Made by a program: the position numbers and the translations under genes
Assembly: GCA_022820645.1 (NCBI GenBank)
Contig: JAJEFD010000019.1
Location: forward strand, 1-64,000
DNA length: 64,000 nucleotides
Origin: Dehalococcoidia bacterium
GTDB taxonomy: Bacteria; Chloroflexota; Dehalococcoidia; Lucifugimonadales; Australimonadaceae
Reading direction: 5' to 3'
The notes under the pieces: model-generated
What the model was told of the DNA's origin: nothing
Seen by the model: the letters and a program-made list of their open reading frames with translations, nothing else
Databases searched by the model: none
Shown: piece after piece, positions 8,100-16,406 of the stretch
Layout of the letters: each line of letters begins with the position of its first letter
Numbering within the stretch: position 1 is the first letter of the stretch

Positions 8100-8774
8100 T
8101 TGACGCACTACTACCCTGCCTATCTGGACATCACGGGACGGCGCGCGGTGGTTATCGGCGGTGGTGAAGTGGCTGAGCGCAAGACCGCCCAACTCGTCGC
8201 CTCCGGCGCGGACGTCACGCTCGTCAGCCCCGATGCTACGCCCGGACTGGAGCGCCTGGCGTCGGAGGGCCGTGTGCGCTGGATACGCCGGTCATACGCT
8301 CTCGGCGACCTTGCCGGAGCGTGGTTGGCCATCGCCGCGACCGACGACGCCGACCTGCATCGTTCCATCCATGCGGAAGCAGAACGTGAGAAAACACTGC
8401 TCAACGTGGTGGACGTTACCGAGCTGTGCGGGTTCATCGCGCCGTCCATCGTCCAGCGCGGACCCGTTACGGTGGCGATCTCCACGGGTGGGGCGAGCCC
8501 GGCGCTCGCACGGAAGCTGCGGGAGCTGATGGGCGGCGACCAGAACCCCGTGCACTACGACCACGACGCGTTCTGCCGGTGCATCGAGTGGGCGGACGCG
8601 GCAGACGCGCTTGCGGACGTTCGTGCGGAACTGAAAGCGCAGGACAGGAATGCGCCGCCGGAGGCATGGCAGGAGGCGATGGACGAGGAGTTGCTGGGGT
8701 TGGTCCGGGCGGGTAAGAGCAGCGAGGCGCGGCAGCGGCTGCGCGCCGCGCTGCTGTCGGGCGCGGAGTCGTAG
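8100..8774 (+). CDS. Precorrin-2 dehydrogenase / sirohydrochlorin ferrochelatase-like (siroheme synthase N-domain)
   Basis: The 224-residue protein begins with a Rossmann fold (RAVVIGGGEVAERKTAQL, residues about 15-32) and keeps the CysG/Met8 signature (NVVDVTELCGFIAPSIV, then VTVAISTGGASPALAR). It oxidises precorrin-2 to sirohydrochlorin with NAD and may insert iron. The start is TTG at 8100, supported by AAGAGG 7 bases upstream. It opens the tetrapyrrole operon, and hemA follows 4 bases after its stop. The methyltransferase that makes precorrin-2 is encoded separately, in the cobA-hemD fusion downstream, rather than fused here as in enteric CysG. Confidence 0.88.
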   Translation: MTHYYPAYLDITGRRAVVIGGGEVAERKTAQLVASGADVTLVSPDATPGLERLASEGRVRWIRRSYALGDLAGAWLAIAATDDADLHRSIHAEAEREKTLLNVVDVTELCGFIAPSIVQRGPVTVAISTGGASPALARKLRELMGGDQNPVHYDHDAFCRCIEWADAADALADVRAELKAQDRNAPPEAWQEAMDEELLGLVRAGKSSEARQRLRAALLSGAES

Positions 8775-8778
8775 GCCG

Positions 8779-10026
8779 ATGCGCATCGTCATGACCGGTC
8801 TGAGCCACCACACCGCGCCGCTGGAAACGCGGGAGCGGTTGAGCGTCACGAGCGAGACGCTGCCCGCTGCGCTCGAGGCGCTGCAGCGCCACGCGGAGCA
8901 CGGCGTCATAGTCGGCACCTGCAACCGGACGGAGATCTACACGCTCGCGCCGTCCCTCGAGCGCGGAGCGCGCGCCATCGAAGGGTTCATCGAAGAGCAG
9001 TTCGAGGTCGACGCGGAGTCGGTCCGCAAGCATCTGTACACCCTGGACCAGAGTGAGGCGGTAGCGCATCTCTTCCGTGTCGCATCGGGACTCGACTCGC
9101 AGATCCTCGGCGAGTCGGAGGTGCTCGGACAGGTCCGGAGCGCGTTCAGCGCCGCGAGGCAGCAGGGCGCCTCCGGCGGAGTGATGGCGCACCTGTTCCA
9201 CAGCGCGCTCCGCACCGGCAAGCGCGCTCGCACGGAGACGGCCATCGGCCGCAACGCCCTCTCGCTGAGCCGAGCGTGCATCGCGCTGGCGCGTCGGGCC
9301 ATCGGGACGCCGGAGGGTAAGCGCGTGCTCATCATCGGCGTGGGAGAAGCCTCCCGCCTCGCCGGTCTCGCGCTGCGGGACGCCGGAGCCGCGAGCATCG
9401 TCATCGCCAACCGGACTCCCGCGAATGCTGCTGAGCTCGCACGGGAGCTGGATGCGGAAGTAGCGCCGCTGGACAACCTTGCCTCGTTGCTTGCGCAGGC
9501 CGACCTTGCCGTTACCGCGACTGCCGCGCCGGACTTCATCCTGTCCGCGTCGCTCATCGAGGAGGCGGCAGCCGGAAGGAAGGGGACCCCGCTTGCGATC
9601 ATGGACATGGCCGTCCCGCGTGACGTCGATCCTGTGGCCGCGGCAGTTCCGGGCGTCCACGTCTACACCCTGGACGACGTGGAATCGCTGGCGGAGGCCA
9701 ATCGGCAGCAGCGCGAGTCCGAGTCCCGCCAGGTGGAGGCCATAGTTGCTGAGGAGACGGCGAAGTTCCGGCAGTGGTGGAAGGCGCGCGGTGTTACCCC
9801 GACCATCGCAGCGATACGCCACGATGCCGAAGAGATACGCGCAGCCGAGGTCGCTCGGACCGTGGAGCGCATGGACGGGCTGTCGGAGGAAGACGCCCGT
9901 CGCATCGAGCAGATGACCAGGGCGCTGGTGAAGAAGCTCCTCCACCAGCCGACCGCACACCTGCGCGAGCGCAACGACGAATCCGTGACACAGTCCGCTC
10001 GTCAGCTCTTCGGACTGGACGAGTAG
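8779..10026 (+). CDS. hemA: Glutamyl-tRNA reductase
   Basis: The 415-residue enzyme reduces glutamyl-tRNA to glutamate-1-semialdehyde, the first committed step of C5-pathway tetrapyrrole synthesis. The catalytic cysteine C48 sits in GTCNRTEIY; the NADPH-binding segment is VLIIGVGEASRLAGL (near residue 180); the C-terminal dimerisation helix is intact. The start at 8779, 4 bases after the previous stop, gives the canonical MRIVMTGLSHHTAP opening; the frame is open further upstream but that part overlaps the preceding gene. hemC follows 10 bases downstream. Confidence 0.95.
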   Translation: MRIVMTGLSHHTAPLETRERLSVTSETLPAALEALQRHAEHGVIVGTCNRTEIYTLAPSLERGARAIEGFIEEQFEVDAESVRKHLYTLDQSEAVAHLFRVASGLDSQILGESEVLGQVRSAFSAARQQGASGGVMAHLFHSALRTGKRARTETAIGRNALSLSRACIALARRAIGTPEGKRVLIIGVGEASRLAGLALRDAGAASIVIANRTPANAAELARELDAEVAPLDNLASLLAQADLAVTATAAPDFILSASLIEEAAAGRKGTPLAIMDMAVPRDVDPVAAAVPGVHVYTLDDVESLAEANRQQRESESRQVEAIVAEETAKFRQWWKARGVTPTIAAIRHDAEEIRAAEVARTVERMDGLSEEDARRIEQMTRALVKKLLHQPTAHLRERNDESVTQSARQLFGLDE

Positions 10027-10036
10027 CGCGCTGGCC

Positions 10037-10957
10037 ATGCCGCGCACGCTCACTATCGGGACACGCGGGAGCAGGCTGGCGCTTGCGCAGACACACGCGG
10101 TCGCCGACGCGCTCGCATCCATTGCTCCTGACTGGGACGTCCGTATCGAGACCATCGCGTCGACAGGGGATGAGCAGCCGGAGGCCGCCATCGAGACGCT
10201 GGGACTCGGTGTGTTCACGTCCGCCATCGAGCAGGCGTTGCTCGACGAACGGGTAGACCTCGCCGTGCACAGCCTGAAAGACCTCCCGACCAGCCAGCCG
10301 CACGGGCTGATTGCCGTGCCGGTGCTGGAGCGGGAAGACCCGCGTGACGTGTTGATAGACCGCTGGAACGCAGGCCTGCTCGATCTGCCGGAAGGAGCGC
10401 GCATCGGGACGAGCAGCCCGCGCCGTGCCGCGCAGATCGCTCACGGACGCAAGGACATCTCGCTGCTCCCCATCCGTGGGAACGTGGAAACACGCATCCG
10501 GAAGTCGGAGGGGCCGGACTACGACGGCGTTATCGTCGCGGCGGCAGGGGTGGAGCGCTTGGGGATGACGGAGCGCATCGCGGAGCGCCTCTCTCCGCAC
10601 GTCTGCACGCCTGCTCCCGGGCAGGCCGCGCTTGCCGCCGAGGCGCGCTCCGACGACCGTGAACTGCTCGCGCTCCTGCGCCGGCTCGTGCACGAGCCGA
10701 CCGAGGCCGCGGTCGAGGCGGAACGCGCCCTGCTGCGGGCCGCGGGCAGTGGCTGCCGCCTGCCGTTGGGTGCGTTCGCGGAGGTGCAGGGAGACCGGAT
10801 GCGGCTGTTCGCGACAGTGACGCCGTCCGACGGCTCCACGAGTTACCGGGTTGAGGTGACGGGGAGTGCGTCCGAACCCGACCTGCTGGGCAGGGCCGCG
10901 TATCAGGCGTTCCTGGAACAAGGGGCTTCCGCGTTGCTCAAGGAGGCAGGCCCATGA
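10037..10957 (+). CDS. hemC: Porphobilinogen deaminase (hydroxymethylbilane synthase)
   Basis: The 306-residue enzyme polymerises four porphobilinogens. It shows the N-terminal IGTRGSRLALAQT, the active-site HSLKDLPT (catalytic Asp82), arginine-rich SSPRRAAQ, and Cys240 in GSGCRLPLG, which carries the dipyrromethane cofactor. Its stop overlaps the start of cobA-hemD by 4 bases (ATGA), and a strong AGGAGG for that gene is embedded in its last codons. Confidence 0.96.
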   Translation: MPRTLTIGTRGSRLALAQTHAVADALASIAPDWDVRIETIASTGDEQPEAAIETLGLGVFTSAIEQALLDERVDLAVHSLKDLPTSQPHGLIAVPVLEREDPRDVLIDRWNAGLLDLPEGARIGTSSPRRAAQIAHGRKDISLLPIRGNVETRIRKSEGPDYDGVIVAAAGVERLGMTERIAERLSPHVCTPAPGQAALAAEARSDDRELLALLRRLVHEPTEAAVEAERALLRAAGSGCRLPLGAFAEVQGDRMRLFATVTPSDGSTSYRVEVTGSASEPDLLGRAAYQAFLEQGASALLKEAGP

Positions 10958-12468
10958 CCACGAGCGGCGCGGTCTACCTCGTGGGGGCCGGCCCCGGAGA
11001 CCCCGGCCTCATCACGACCAGGGGTGCGGAACTCCTGCGGAAGGCGGACGTGGTGGTGTACGACCGGCTCGTCTCGTCCGCAGTGCTCGCGCTGGCGGCG
11101 GATGCCGAGCTCGTCTACGTAGGCAAGGAACCGGACACGCCCAGCGAGTTCCAGACGTTCATCAATGAGCGGCTCGTGGTGGCCGCGTCGGCAGGGAAGA
11201 CGGTGGTCCGCTTGAAGGGCGGCGATCCGTTCGTATTCGGGCGTGGCGGCGAGGAGGCGATGGCGCTCGCCGAGGCGGGAGTGCGGTTCGAGGTCGTCCC
11301 CGGCGTTACGTCGGCTATAGCGGTGCCCGCTTATGCCGGTGTGCCGGTTACGCACCGGGACATCGCGGCGGCGTTCACGGTCGTCACGGGCTCTGAAGAC
11401 CCTGCCAAACCGGACCCCCAGGTGGACTGGAAGGCGCTCGCGAACGTGGGCGGAACGCTCGTGGTGCTGATGGGGTGGCAGAGTCTCCCGGCGATCGTCC
11501 GGACGCTGCTTGCGGAAGGACGCTCTGCGGACACTCCCGCCACGGTGACCCAGTGGGGGACGCTCCCGAACCAGCGTTCGGTGAGCGGCACGCTGGCGGA
11601 CATCGTGGAGAAGGGCAACGAGGCCGGGATCACGTCGCCGGTGGTCACCGTCATCGGCGGGACCGCTGCCTTGCGGCCCGCTCTCCGTTGGTTCGACCGC
11701 ACCCCGCTCTTCGGCAAGCGCGTGCTGGTCACCCGCTCGCGAACGCAGGCCGGCACGCTCAGCGGCCTGCTCACCGCGTATGGCGCCGAGGCGGTGGAAC
11801 TGCCCACGATCGCGGTGAAACCGCTCTCCGATACGTCGGCGCTGGACGCTGCGCTGGCTGACCTCACCGGTTTCGACTGGGTCGTCCTGACGAGCACGAA
11901 CGGCGTGGACGCCGTGTTCGGTCGCCTGGAGGCAGCCGGAAGGGACGCGAGAGCGTTCTCGCAGACCAGGGTGGCGACTATCGGGCCGGCCACGGCGGCC
12001 GCGCTCCTGCGCCATGGCATCATCGCCGACCTCATGCCCGCGGCGTACACGACGCGCTCCGTCGCCGACTCGTTCGCATCGCTCGACATCCGGGGCGCCC
12101 GCATCCTGTTGCCGCGAGCAGACATCGCACCGCCCACGCTGCCCGACGGCCTCCGGCAGATGGGGGCGCTCGTCACGGAGATCAGCGCCTACCACACCGC
12201 CGTACCCGGGGATGCGTCGGCGGCCGCCAGGGAGACGCTCGCCTCTGGTACGATAGACGCGGTGACGTTCACGAGTTCATCTACGGTGCGGAACCTCGTG
12301 AGCATGCTCGGAGGCGCGGAGCTCATCAACGGGTGCAGAGTGGTCTCCATCGGCCCCGTCACGAGCAGGACCGCGTCCGAGCTTGGCGTGCGGGTGGACA
12401 GAGAAGCTGCGGAGCATACCGTGCCCGGCGTAGCGAACGCCGTGCTGGAGGTCCTGGGCGATGAGTGA
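10954..12468 (+). CDS. cobA-hemD: Uroporphyrinogen-III C-methyltransferase / uroporphyrinogen-III synthase fusion
   Basis: The 504-residue bifunctional protein joins two steps at the heme/siroheme branch point. Residues about 1-245 are the SAM-dependent CobA/SUMT domain (VYLVGAGPGDPGLIT; KGGDPFVFGRGGEE). Residues about 252-504 are the HemD domain (GKRVLVTRSRTQAGTLSGLL). HemD cyclises hydroxymethylbilane to uroporphyrinogen III and CobA methylates it to precorrin-2, the substrate of the dehydrogenase encoded at 8100. The stop overlaps hemB by 8 bases. CobA-HemD fusions are known in several bacterial phyla. Confidence 0.93.
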   Translation: MTTSGAVYLVGAGPGDPGLITTRGAELLRKADVVVYDRLVSSAVLALAADAELVYVGKEPDTPSEFQTFINERLVVAASAGKTVVRLKGGDPFVFGRGGEEAMALAEAGVRFEVVPGVTSAIAVPAYAGVPVTHRDIAAAFTVVTGSEDPAKPDPQVDWKALANVGGTLVVLMGWQSLPAIVRTLLAEGRSADTPATVTQWGTLPNQRSVSGTLADIVEKGNEAGITSPVVTVIGGTAALRPALRWFDRTPLFGKRVLVTRSRTQAGTLSGLLTAYGAEAVELPTIAVKPLSDTSALDAALADLTGFDWVVLTSTNGVDAVFGRLEAAGRDARAFSQTRVATIGPATAAALLRHGIIADLMPAAYTTRSVADSFASLDIRGARILLPRADIAPPTLPDGLRQMGALVTEISAYHTAVPGDASAAARETLASGTIDAVTFTSSSTVRNLVSMLGGAELINGCRVVSIGPVTSRTASELGVRVDREAAEHTVPGVANAVLEVLGDE

Positions 12469-13486
12469 GCTACTGGCAAGACGGTCGGCCCCCGCCGGGA
12501 GTGCTGCATTCCCCGCGGTCCGTCCCCGCAGGCTGCGGCGCACGCCCGCCCTCCGGGAGCTGGTGCGCGAGACGTCGCTGCGCCCCGCCGATTTCGTCTA
12601 CCCCGTGTTCGTAACGCACGGGCGCGACGTTCGTGTGCCCATCGACCCCATGCCGGGGCAGGCGCAGGTCTCCATAGACAACCTCATCCGGGAAGCAGCG
12701 GAAGCGGAACAGCTCGGCATCCGCGCGGTGCTCCTGTTCGGCCTGCCGCCGGGCAAGGACGGACTCGGCACCGGCGCGTACGACCCGAACGGCATCATCC
12801 AGGAAGCGGCGTCTGCCCTGAAGCAGGCGCTGCCCAACATGCTCGTCATCACGGACGTGTGCCTCTGCGAGTACACGGACCACGGCCACTGCGGTGTGCT
12901 GCTCGACGACGGCACCGTCGACAACGACGCGACGCTCGACCTGCTTGCCCGCACCGCCGTTTCGCAGGCCGATGCCGGAGCGGATGTCGTCGCACCGTCC
13001 GCGATGATGGACGGGCAGGTGGGGGCGATCCGTGCCGCGCTCGATGCAGCCGGGCACACGGACGTGCCGGTGATGGCGTACGCATCCAAGATGGCGTCCG
13101 CCTTCTATGGACCGTTCCGCGTTGCGGCCGAGTCCACTCCGCAGTCCGGCGACCGCAAGGCGTACCAGATGGACGGCGCGAATGCACGGGAAGCGATGCG
13201 CGAGCTGCAGCAGGACGCAGCCGAAGGCGCCGACGTTCTCATGGTGAAGCCCGCGCTCGCGTATCTGGACGTGATCGCGCGGGCGCGCGAAGCGTTCGAC
13301 CTCCCCATCGCGGCCTACAACGTCTCCGGCGAGTACGCGATGCTCAAGGCCGCGGCGGCCAGTGGCTGGCTGGACGAGCAGGCCGCGATGTTGGAGACGC
13401 TCACCAGCATCAAGCGAGCCGGGGCCGACATCGTCATCACCTACTTCGCGAAGGACGCCGCCCGGCTCCTGCGGAGCAACGCCTGA
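12461..13486 (+). CDS. hemB: Delta-aminolevulinic acid dehydratase (porphobilinogen synthase)
   Basis: The 341-residue enzyme condenses two ALA molecules into porphobilinogen. The zinc site appears as C134-L-C136 and C144 in DVCLCEYTDHGHCG, so this is a zinc-dependent type. The Schiff-base lysines are K210 (AYASKMASAFYGPFR) and K263 (VLMVKPALAYLD). An extra N-terminal stretch of about 20 basic residues precedes the usual start region (RPRRLRRTPALRELVRET). It starts 8 bases inside cobA-hemD. Confidence 0.95.
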   Translation: MSELLARRSAPAGSAAFPAVRPRRLRRTPALRELVRETSLRPADFVYPVFVTHGRDVRVPIDPMPGQAQVSIDNLIREAAEAEQLGIRAVLLFGLPPGKDGLGTGAYDPNGIIQEAASALKQALPNMLVITDVCLCEYTDHGHCGVLLDDGTVDNDATLDLLARTAVSQADAGADVVAPSAMMDGQVGAIRAALDAAGHTDVPVMAYASKMASAFYGPFRVAAESTPQSGDRKAYQMDGANAREAMRELQQDAAEGADVLMVKPALAYLDVIARAREAFDLPIAAYNVSGEYAMLKAAAASGWLDEQAAMLETLTSIKRAGADIVITYFAKDAARLLRSNA

Positions 13487-13489
13487 CCC

Positions 13490-13945
13490 ATGACCGACGC
13501 AGGCGCCAGGCAACATGTTGTAGACAATCTCATCGAGCGGCACGCCGCCGTCTTCGAACCGGTGGGCGGCTCCGCGGACGTGGACCTGGCTGTCAGGACA
13601 GGCGACGGCCAGTACGTGGAAGTCGTCATCAGGGAGCCGGTATCGCCGGAACAGAGCCGCTCGTTCATGATGCGACGCTTCCGCCCGCGTCCGCACCTGT
13701 TCATCATGTGTGTCACCGAGGGGCCGGAAGCTTGGCTTTTACCTTCCGCCGTGTTCGAGCGCTTCGCCACGGGCGCGCCCGGCGAACCCGAGTGGGTCCT
13801 TCACCTGGACGCCCCCTCCGACGAACCGCTGAGCGACCGCCTCTCGGTCTATCGAGAGCGTTGGGCGCTCATCGCCAACTACACCGAGTACCGCTCGACC
13901 CTGAGCGACCCGCTGGCCCTGCGGGTCAGGATAGCGATGCTCTGA
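13490..13945 (+). CDS. Uncharacterised 151-residue protein within the heme operon
   Basis: It lies 3 bases after hemB and its TGA overlaps the hemL ATG by one base (TGATG), so it is clearly part of the operon. No signal peptide or membrane segment. The alternating hydrophobic pattern with DVDLAVRTGDGQYVEVVI near residues 29-46 and RPHLFIMCVTEGPEAWLLP near 67-85 looks like a small alpha/beta fold and faintly recalls PD-(D/E)XK nuclease-like proteins, but no complete motif is visible. I do not recognise the family. Confidence 0.8.
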   Translation: MTDAGARQHVVDNLIERHAAVFEPVGGSADVDLAVRTGDGQYVEVVIREPVSPEQSRSFMMRRFRPRPHLFIMCVTEGPEAWLLPSAVFERFATGAPGEPEWVLHLDAPSDEPLSDRLSVYRERWALIANYTEYRSTLSDPLALRVRIAML

Positions 13946-15228
13946 TGCGGCTCGATAACTCGGAACGACTCTTCGCCCGCGCTCGCAGGCTCATCCCCGG
14001 CGGTGTCAACAGCCCTGTCCGCTCGTTCGGAGCGGTCGGAGGGACCCCTCCCTTCATCGACAGCGGCCGTGGCGCGCGCGTCCGGGACGTGGACGGCAAC
14101 GAATACCTCGACTTCGTTGGCTCCTGGGGGCCGCTCGTGTTGGGCCACGCGCATCCCGCAGTGGTCGAGGCGGTGCAGCGTGTGGCTGCCGACGGCACCA
14201 GCTTCGGCGCGCCGACGGAACGCGAGCTGGAGCTCGCCGAACTCATCACGCGCGCCATGCCGTCGATCGAGATGCTGCGCCTCGTGAACTCCGGCACCGA
14301 GGCCGCGATGAGCGCCATACGCATCGCCCGCGCCTACGCGGGCCGCAGCAAGCTGGTCAAGTTCAACGGCAACTATCACGGCCACGCGGATGGGCTGCTC
14401 GTGAAGGCGGGCTCCGGCGCGGCGACCTACGGCGTCCCGACGAGCGCCGGTGTGCCTGTCGGCTACGCCGCCGAGACGCTCGTCGCGGAGTACAACGACC
14501 TCGCATCGGTCGAGGCAGTGTTCGATGCGAACGTGAACCAGGTCGCGGCGGTCATCGTCGAACCGGTCGCGGGCAACATGGGCGTCGTCCCACCGGCGGA
14601 CGGCTTCCTTGCGGGTCTGCGCAGGCTCTGCGACGACAACGGCGCGCTGCTCATCTTCGACGAGGTCATCACCGGATTCCGTGTGGCGTATGGAGGAGCG
14701 CAGGAGCGCTATCGCATCAGGCCGGACCTCACGTGCCTCGGCAAGATCATCGGCGGCGGGCTGCCCGTGGGCGCCTACGGTGGGCGCGCCGACGTGATGC
14801 AGATGGCCGCCCCGCTCGGCCCGGCCTATCAGGCAGGGACGCTCTCCGGCAACCCGCTCGCCACGGCTGCAGGCATCGCCTGCCTGCGGGAACTCGCGAA
14901 GCCGGGCGCTTACGAGGCGCTGGAAGCGCTCGGAGTGGAAACCGAGGCCGGATTGCGCGCTGCCGGAGACGCTACGAGTATCGAGGTTACCGTGAACCGG
15001 GTCGGCTCTGCCCTCACTGCATTCTTCACTGGATCGCCGGTGACGACGTGGGAAGAAGCCGCGTCCTCGGACACGGGACGGTATGCTGCGTTCTTCCACG
15101 GCCTGCTGCAACGCGGGGTCTACGTGGCGCCGTCGCAGTTCGAGGCGGCGTTCGTCTCGCTCGCGCACACCACGGAAGACATCGCGTTCGCCGCGGAACA
15201 GGCTCGCGAGGCGATGGCGTCGCTGTAA
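13945..15228 (+). CDS. hemL: Glutamate-1-semialdehyde 2,1-aminomutase
   Basis: A 427-residue class-III aminotransferase-fold enzyme that converts glutamate-1-semialdehyde to ALA. The PLP lysine is K267 in CLGKIIGGGLPVGAYGG; the upstream LLIFDEVITGFR holds the PLP-pyridine aspartate; the opening LIPGGVNSPVRSF is diagnostic. The ATG at 13945 overlaps the stop of the previous gene. Together with hemA it gives the full C5 route to ALA in one operon. Confidence 0.96.
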   Translation: MRLDNSERLFARARRLIPGGVNSPVRSFGAVGGTPPFIDSGRGARVRDVDGNEYLDFVGSWGPLVLGHAHPAVVEAVQRVAADGTSFGAPTERELELAELITRAMPSIEMLRLVNSGTEAAMSAIRIARAYAGRSKLVKFNGNYHGHADGLLVKAGSGAATYGVPTSAGVPVGYAAETLVAEYNDLASVEAVFDANVNQVAAVIVEPVAGNMGVVPPADGFLAGLRRLCDDNGALLIFDEVITGFRVAYGGAQERYRIRPDLTCLGKIIGGGLPVGAYGGRADVMQMAAPLGPAYQAGTLSGNPLATAAGIACLRELAKPGAYEALEALGVETEAGLRAAGDATSIEVTVNRVGSALTAFFTGSPVTTWEEAASSDTGRYAAFFHGLLQRGVYVAPSQFEAAFVSLAHTTEDIAFAAEQAREAMASL

Positions 15229-15237
15229 GATACAACT

Positions 15238-15621
15238 GTGAAGATGCGTTCCACCTTAGCCCTTTACCTCACAGTAGTCGTTGTCGCACTGGGCGTCCTC
15301 ACGGGATGCCCCTCTGGGCCCACCCCGACACCTGCTGTCCCGACCGACGGCGTGCTGGACGTCGACATGCGGAACTACGTCTACGAACCGAAGGCATTCG
15401 AGTTCAGGGTCGGCGAAACGGTGGAATTCCGCTTGATATCCGAGGACGAACCGCATACCTTTACCGTGAAGGAGTTGGGTATCAACTGGGTGGTGCCGAA
15501 GAACGAGGAGCCGCAGGTAGAGACCTTCACCTTCAGCGAGGCTGGAACATACAGGCTCGTGTGCACGGTGGCCGGGCACGAAGGCTCAGGGATGGTTGGC
15601 AAGATTACCGTCGTGGAGTAA
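15238..15621 (+). CDS. Blue-copper (cupredoxin) lipoprotein
   Basis: The 127-residue protein has a lipoprotein signal with lipobox LTGC (Cys24), a short Pro/Thr linker and a cupredoxin domain. Type-1 copper ligands are visible as H73 (DEPHTF), C109, H114 and M119 (LVCTVAGHEGSGM), the plastocyanin/azurin-like arrangement. It is probably an extracytoplasmic electron carrier anchored by lipid. GTG 15238 is taken as start; ATG 15244 is equally possible. It follows hemL by 9 bases and may be read through from the heme operon. Confidence 0.85.
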   Translation: MKMRSTLALYLTVVVVALGVLTGCPSGPTPTPAVPTDGVLDVDMRNYVYEPKAFEFRVGETVEFRLISEDEPHTFTVKELGINWVVPKNEEPQVETFTFSEAGTYRLVCTVAGHEGSGMVGKITVVE

Positions 15622-15657
15622 TCTCGCCGGACAAACTGCCGGGAAAGGAGCATACCT

Positions 15658-16203
15658 ATGTCAGACGCAGAACAGATTTACCTAGACCTCGTGCGTTACG
15701 GGCATATCTTGAGCGGCATACTCTGGATAGGCATCCTGTACTTCTACAACTTCATACAGGCGATCGCTCTCCCACGAATGCCGGCAGAAGCCAGGCCGCA
15801 CTACCAGACGACCATCCTGCCGTTCTCGCTGAACGTCTTCCGCTGGGCTTCGTTGTCGACGCTGCTCTTCGGCCTCCTCTTCATCATCAGCGCAGAGGCT
15901 GGCGTAGGCGACCTCAACGCCGGTGGCTCCTACCTGCTGGACACGGCTCGCGGGAAGTCGATCCTCATCGGCGGTACGCTGGGCATCATCATGGCCTACA
16001 ACGTCTGGATGATCATCTGGCCGAACCAGCAGAAGATCATCGCGGCGGTGTCCGACACGCTGGCGAACGGGACTGCCGCTCCGGCCGATCAGCCGAAGTG
16101 GGCGCGCACCGCGCTGCTGGCTTCCCGCACGAACACCATGCTCTCCATCCCCATGCTCTTCTTCATGGTGGCTGCGGTGCATCTGCCGGTCATCTGGAGC
16201 TAG
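15658..16203 (+). CDS. PuuD / urate-oxidase-N-like membrane protein
   Basis: The 181-residue protein has about four membrane helices (residues about 13-35, 60-82, 100-123 and 158-178) and the pattern LVRYGHILSGILWIGILYFYNFIQ. That resembles the COG3748 membrane domain found in front of cytochrome c in urate hydroxylase PuuD. The cytochrome part is absent, so it may be a partner subunit rather than an enzyme. AAGGAG lies just before the ATG. It sits between a cupredoxin lipoprotein and a 30-residue membrane peptide, which hints at a small electron-transfer unit. Confidence 0.65.
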   Translation: MSDAEQIYLDLVRYGHILSGILWIGILYFYNFIQAIALPRMPAEARPHYQTTILPFSLNVFRWASLSTLLFGLLFIISAEAGVGDLNAGGSYLLDTARGKSILIGGTLGIIMAYNVWMIIWPNQQKIIAAVSDTLANGTAAPADQPKWARTALLASRTNTMLSIPMLFFMVAAVHLPVIWS

Positions 16204-16228
16204 TCGAGCACGAGAAAGGAGCGTCATC

Positions 16229-16321
16229 ATGAAGAATCCTCTCGACACCGTCAAAGGCACGATTACCGCTGGGATCGTCATCACGATCGTACTGGTCCTG
16301 ATCGTCGTGGTTGCCTTCTGA
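16229..16321 (+). CDS. 30-residue single-helix membrane peptide
   Basis: GAAAGGAG (16214-16221) is well placed before ATG 16229. The reading frame encodes a short polar head (MKNPLDTVKGT) and one membrane helix made almost only of Ile, Val and Leu, ending VVVAF. It lies 25 bases after the PuuD-like gene and just before a strong terminator, so it is the last gene of that transcript. It resembles small accessory subunits of membrane complexes in size and shape; the function is unknown. Confidence 0.6.
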   Translation: MKNPLDTVKGTITAGIVITIVLVLIVVVAF

Positions 16322-16346
16322 TCCGACTCTGCAAGCAAGTGCAAGA

Positions 16347-16381
16347 AGAGCGGGAGCCATCGGCTCCCGCTCTCTCGATTT
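16347..16381 (+). terminator. Rho-independent terminator
   Basis: A perfect 12-base stem AGAGCGGGAGCC / GGCTCCCGCTCT with a 3-base loop (atc) is followed by a short T-containing tail (ctcgattt). It closes the heme / copper protein / PuuD-like transcription unit. Confidence 0.85.
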
Positions 16382-16406
16382 AAGCCGCCGCTTACAGAGG
16401 GTGAGG

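Noticed and set aside
7924-8100. N-terminal extension of MoxR
   Set aside because: It would overlap the start of the divergent siroheme gene and run through the promoter; AGGAGG directly precedes GTG 7923.
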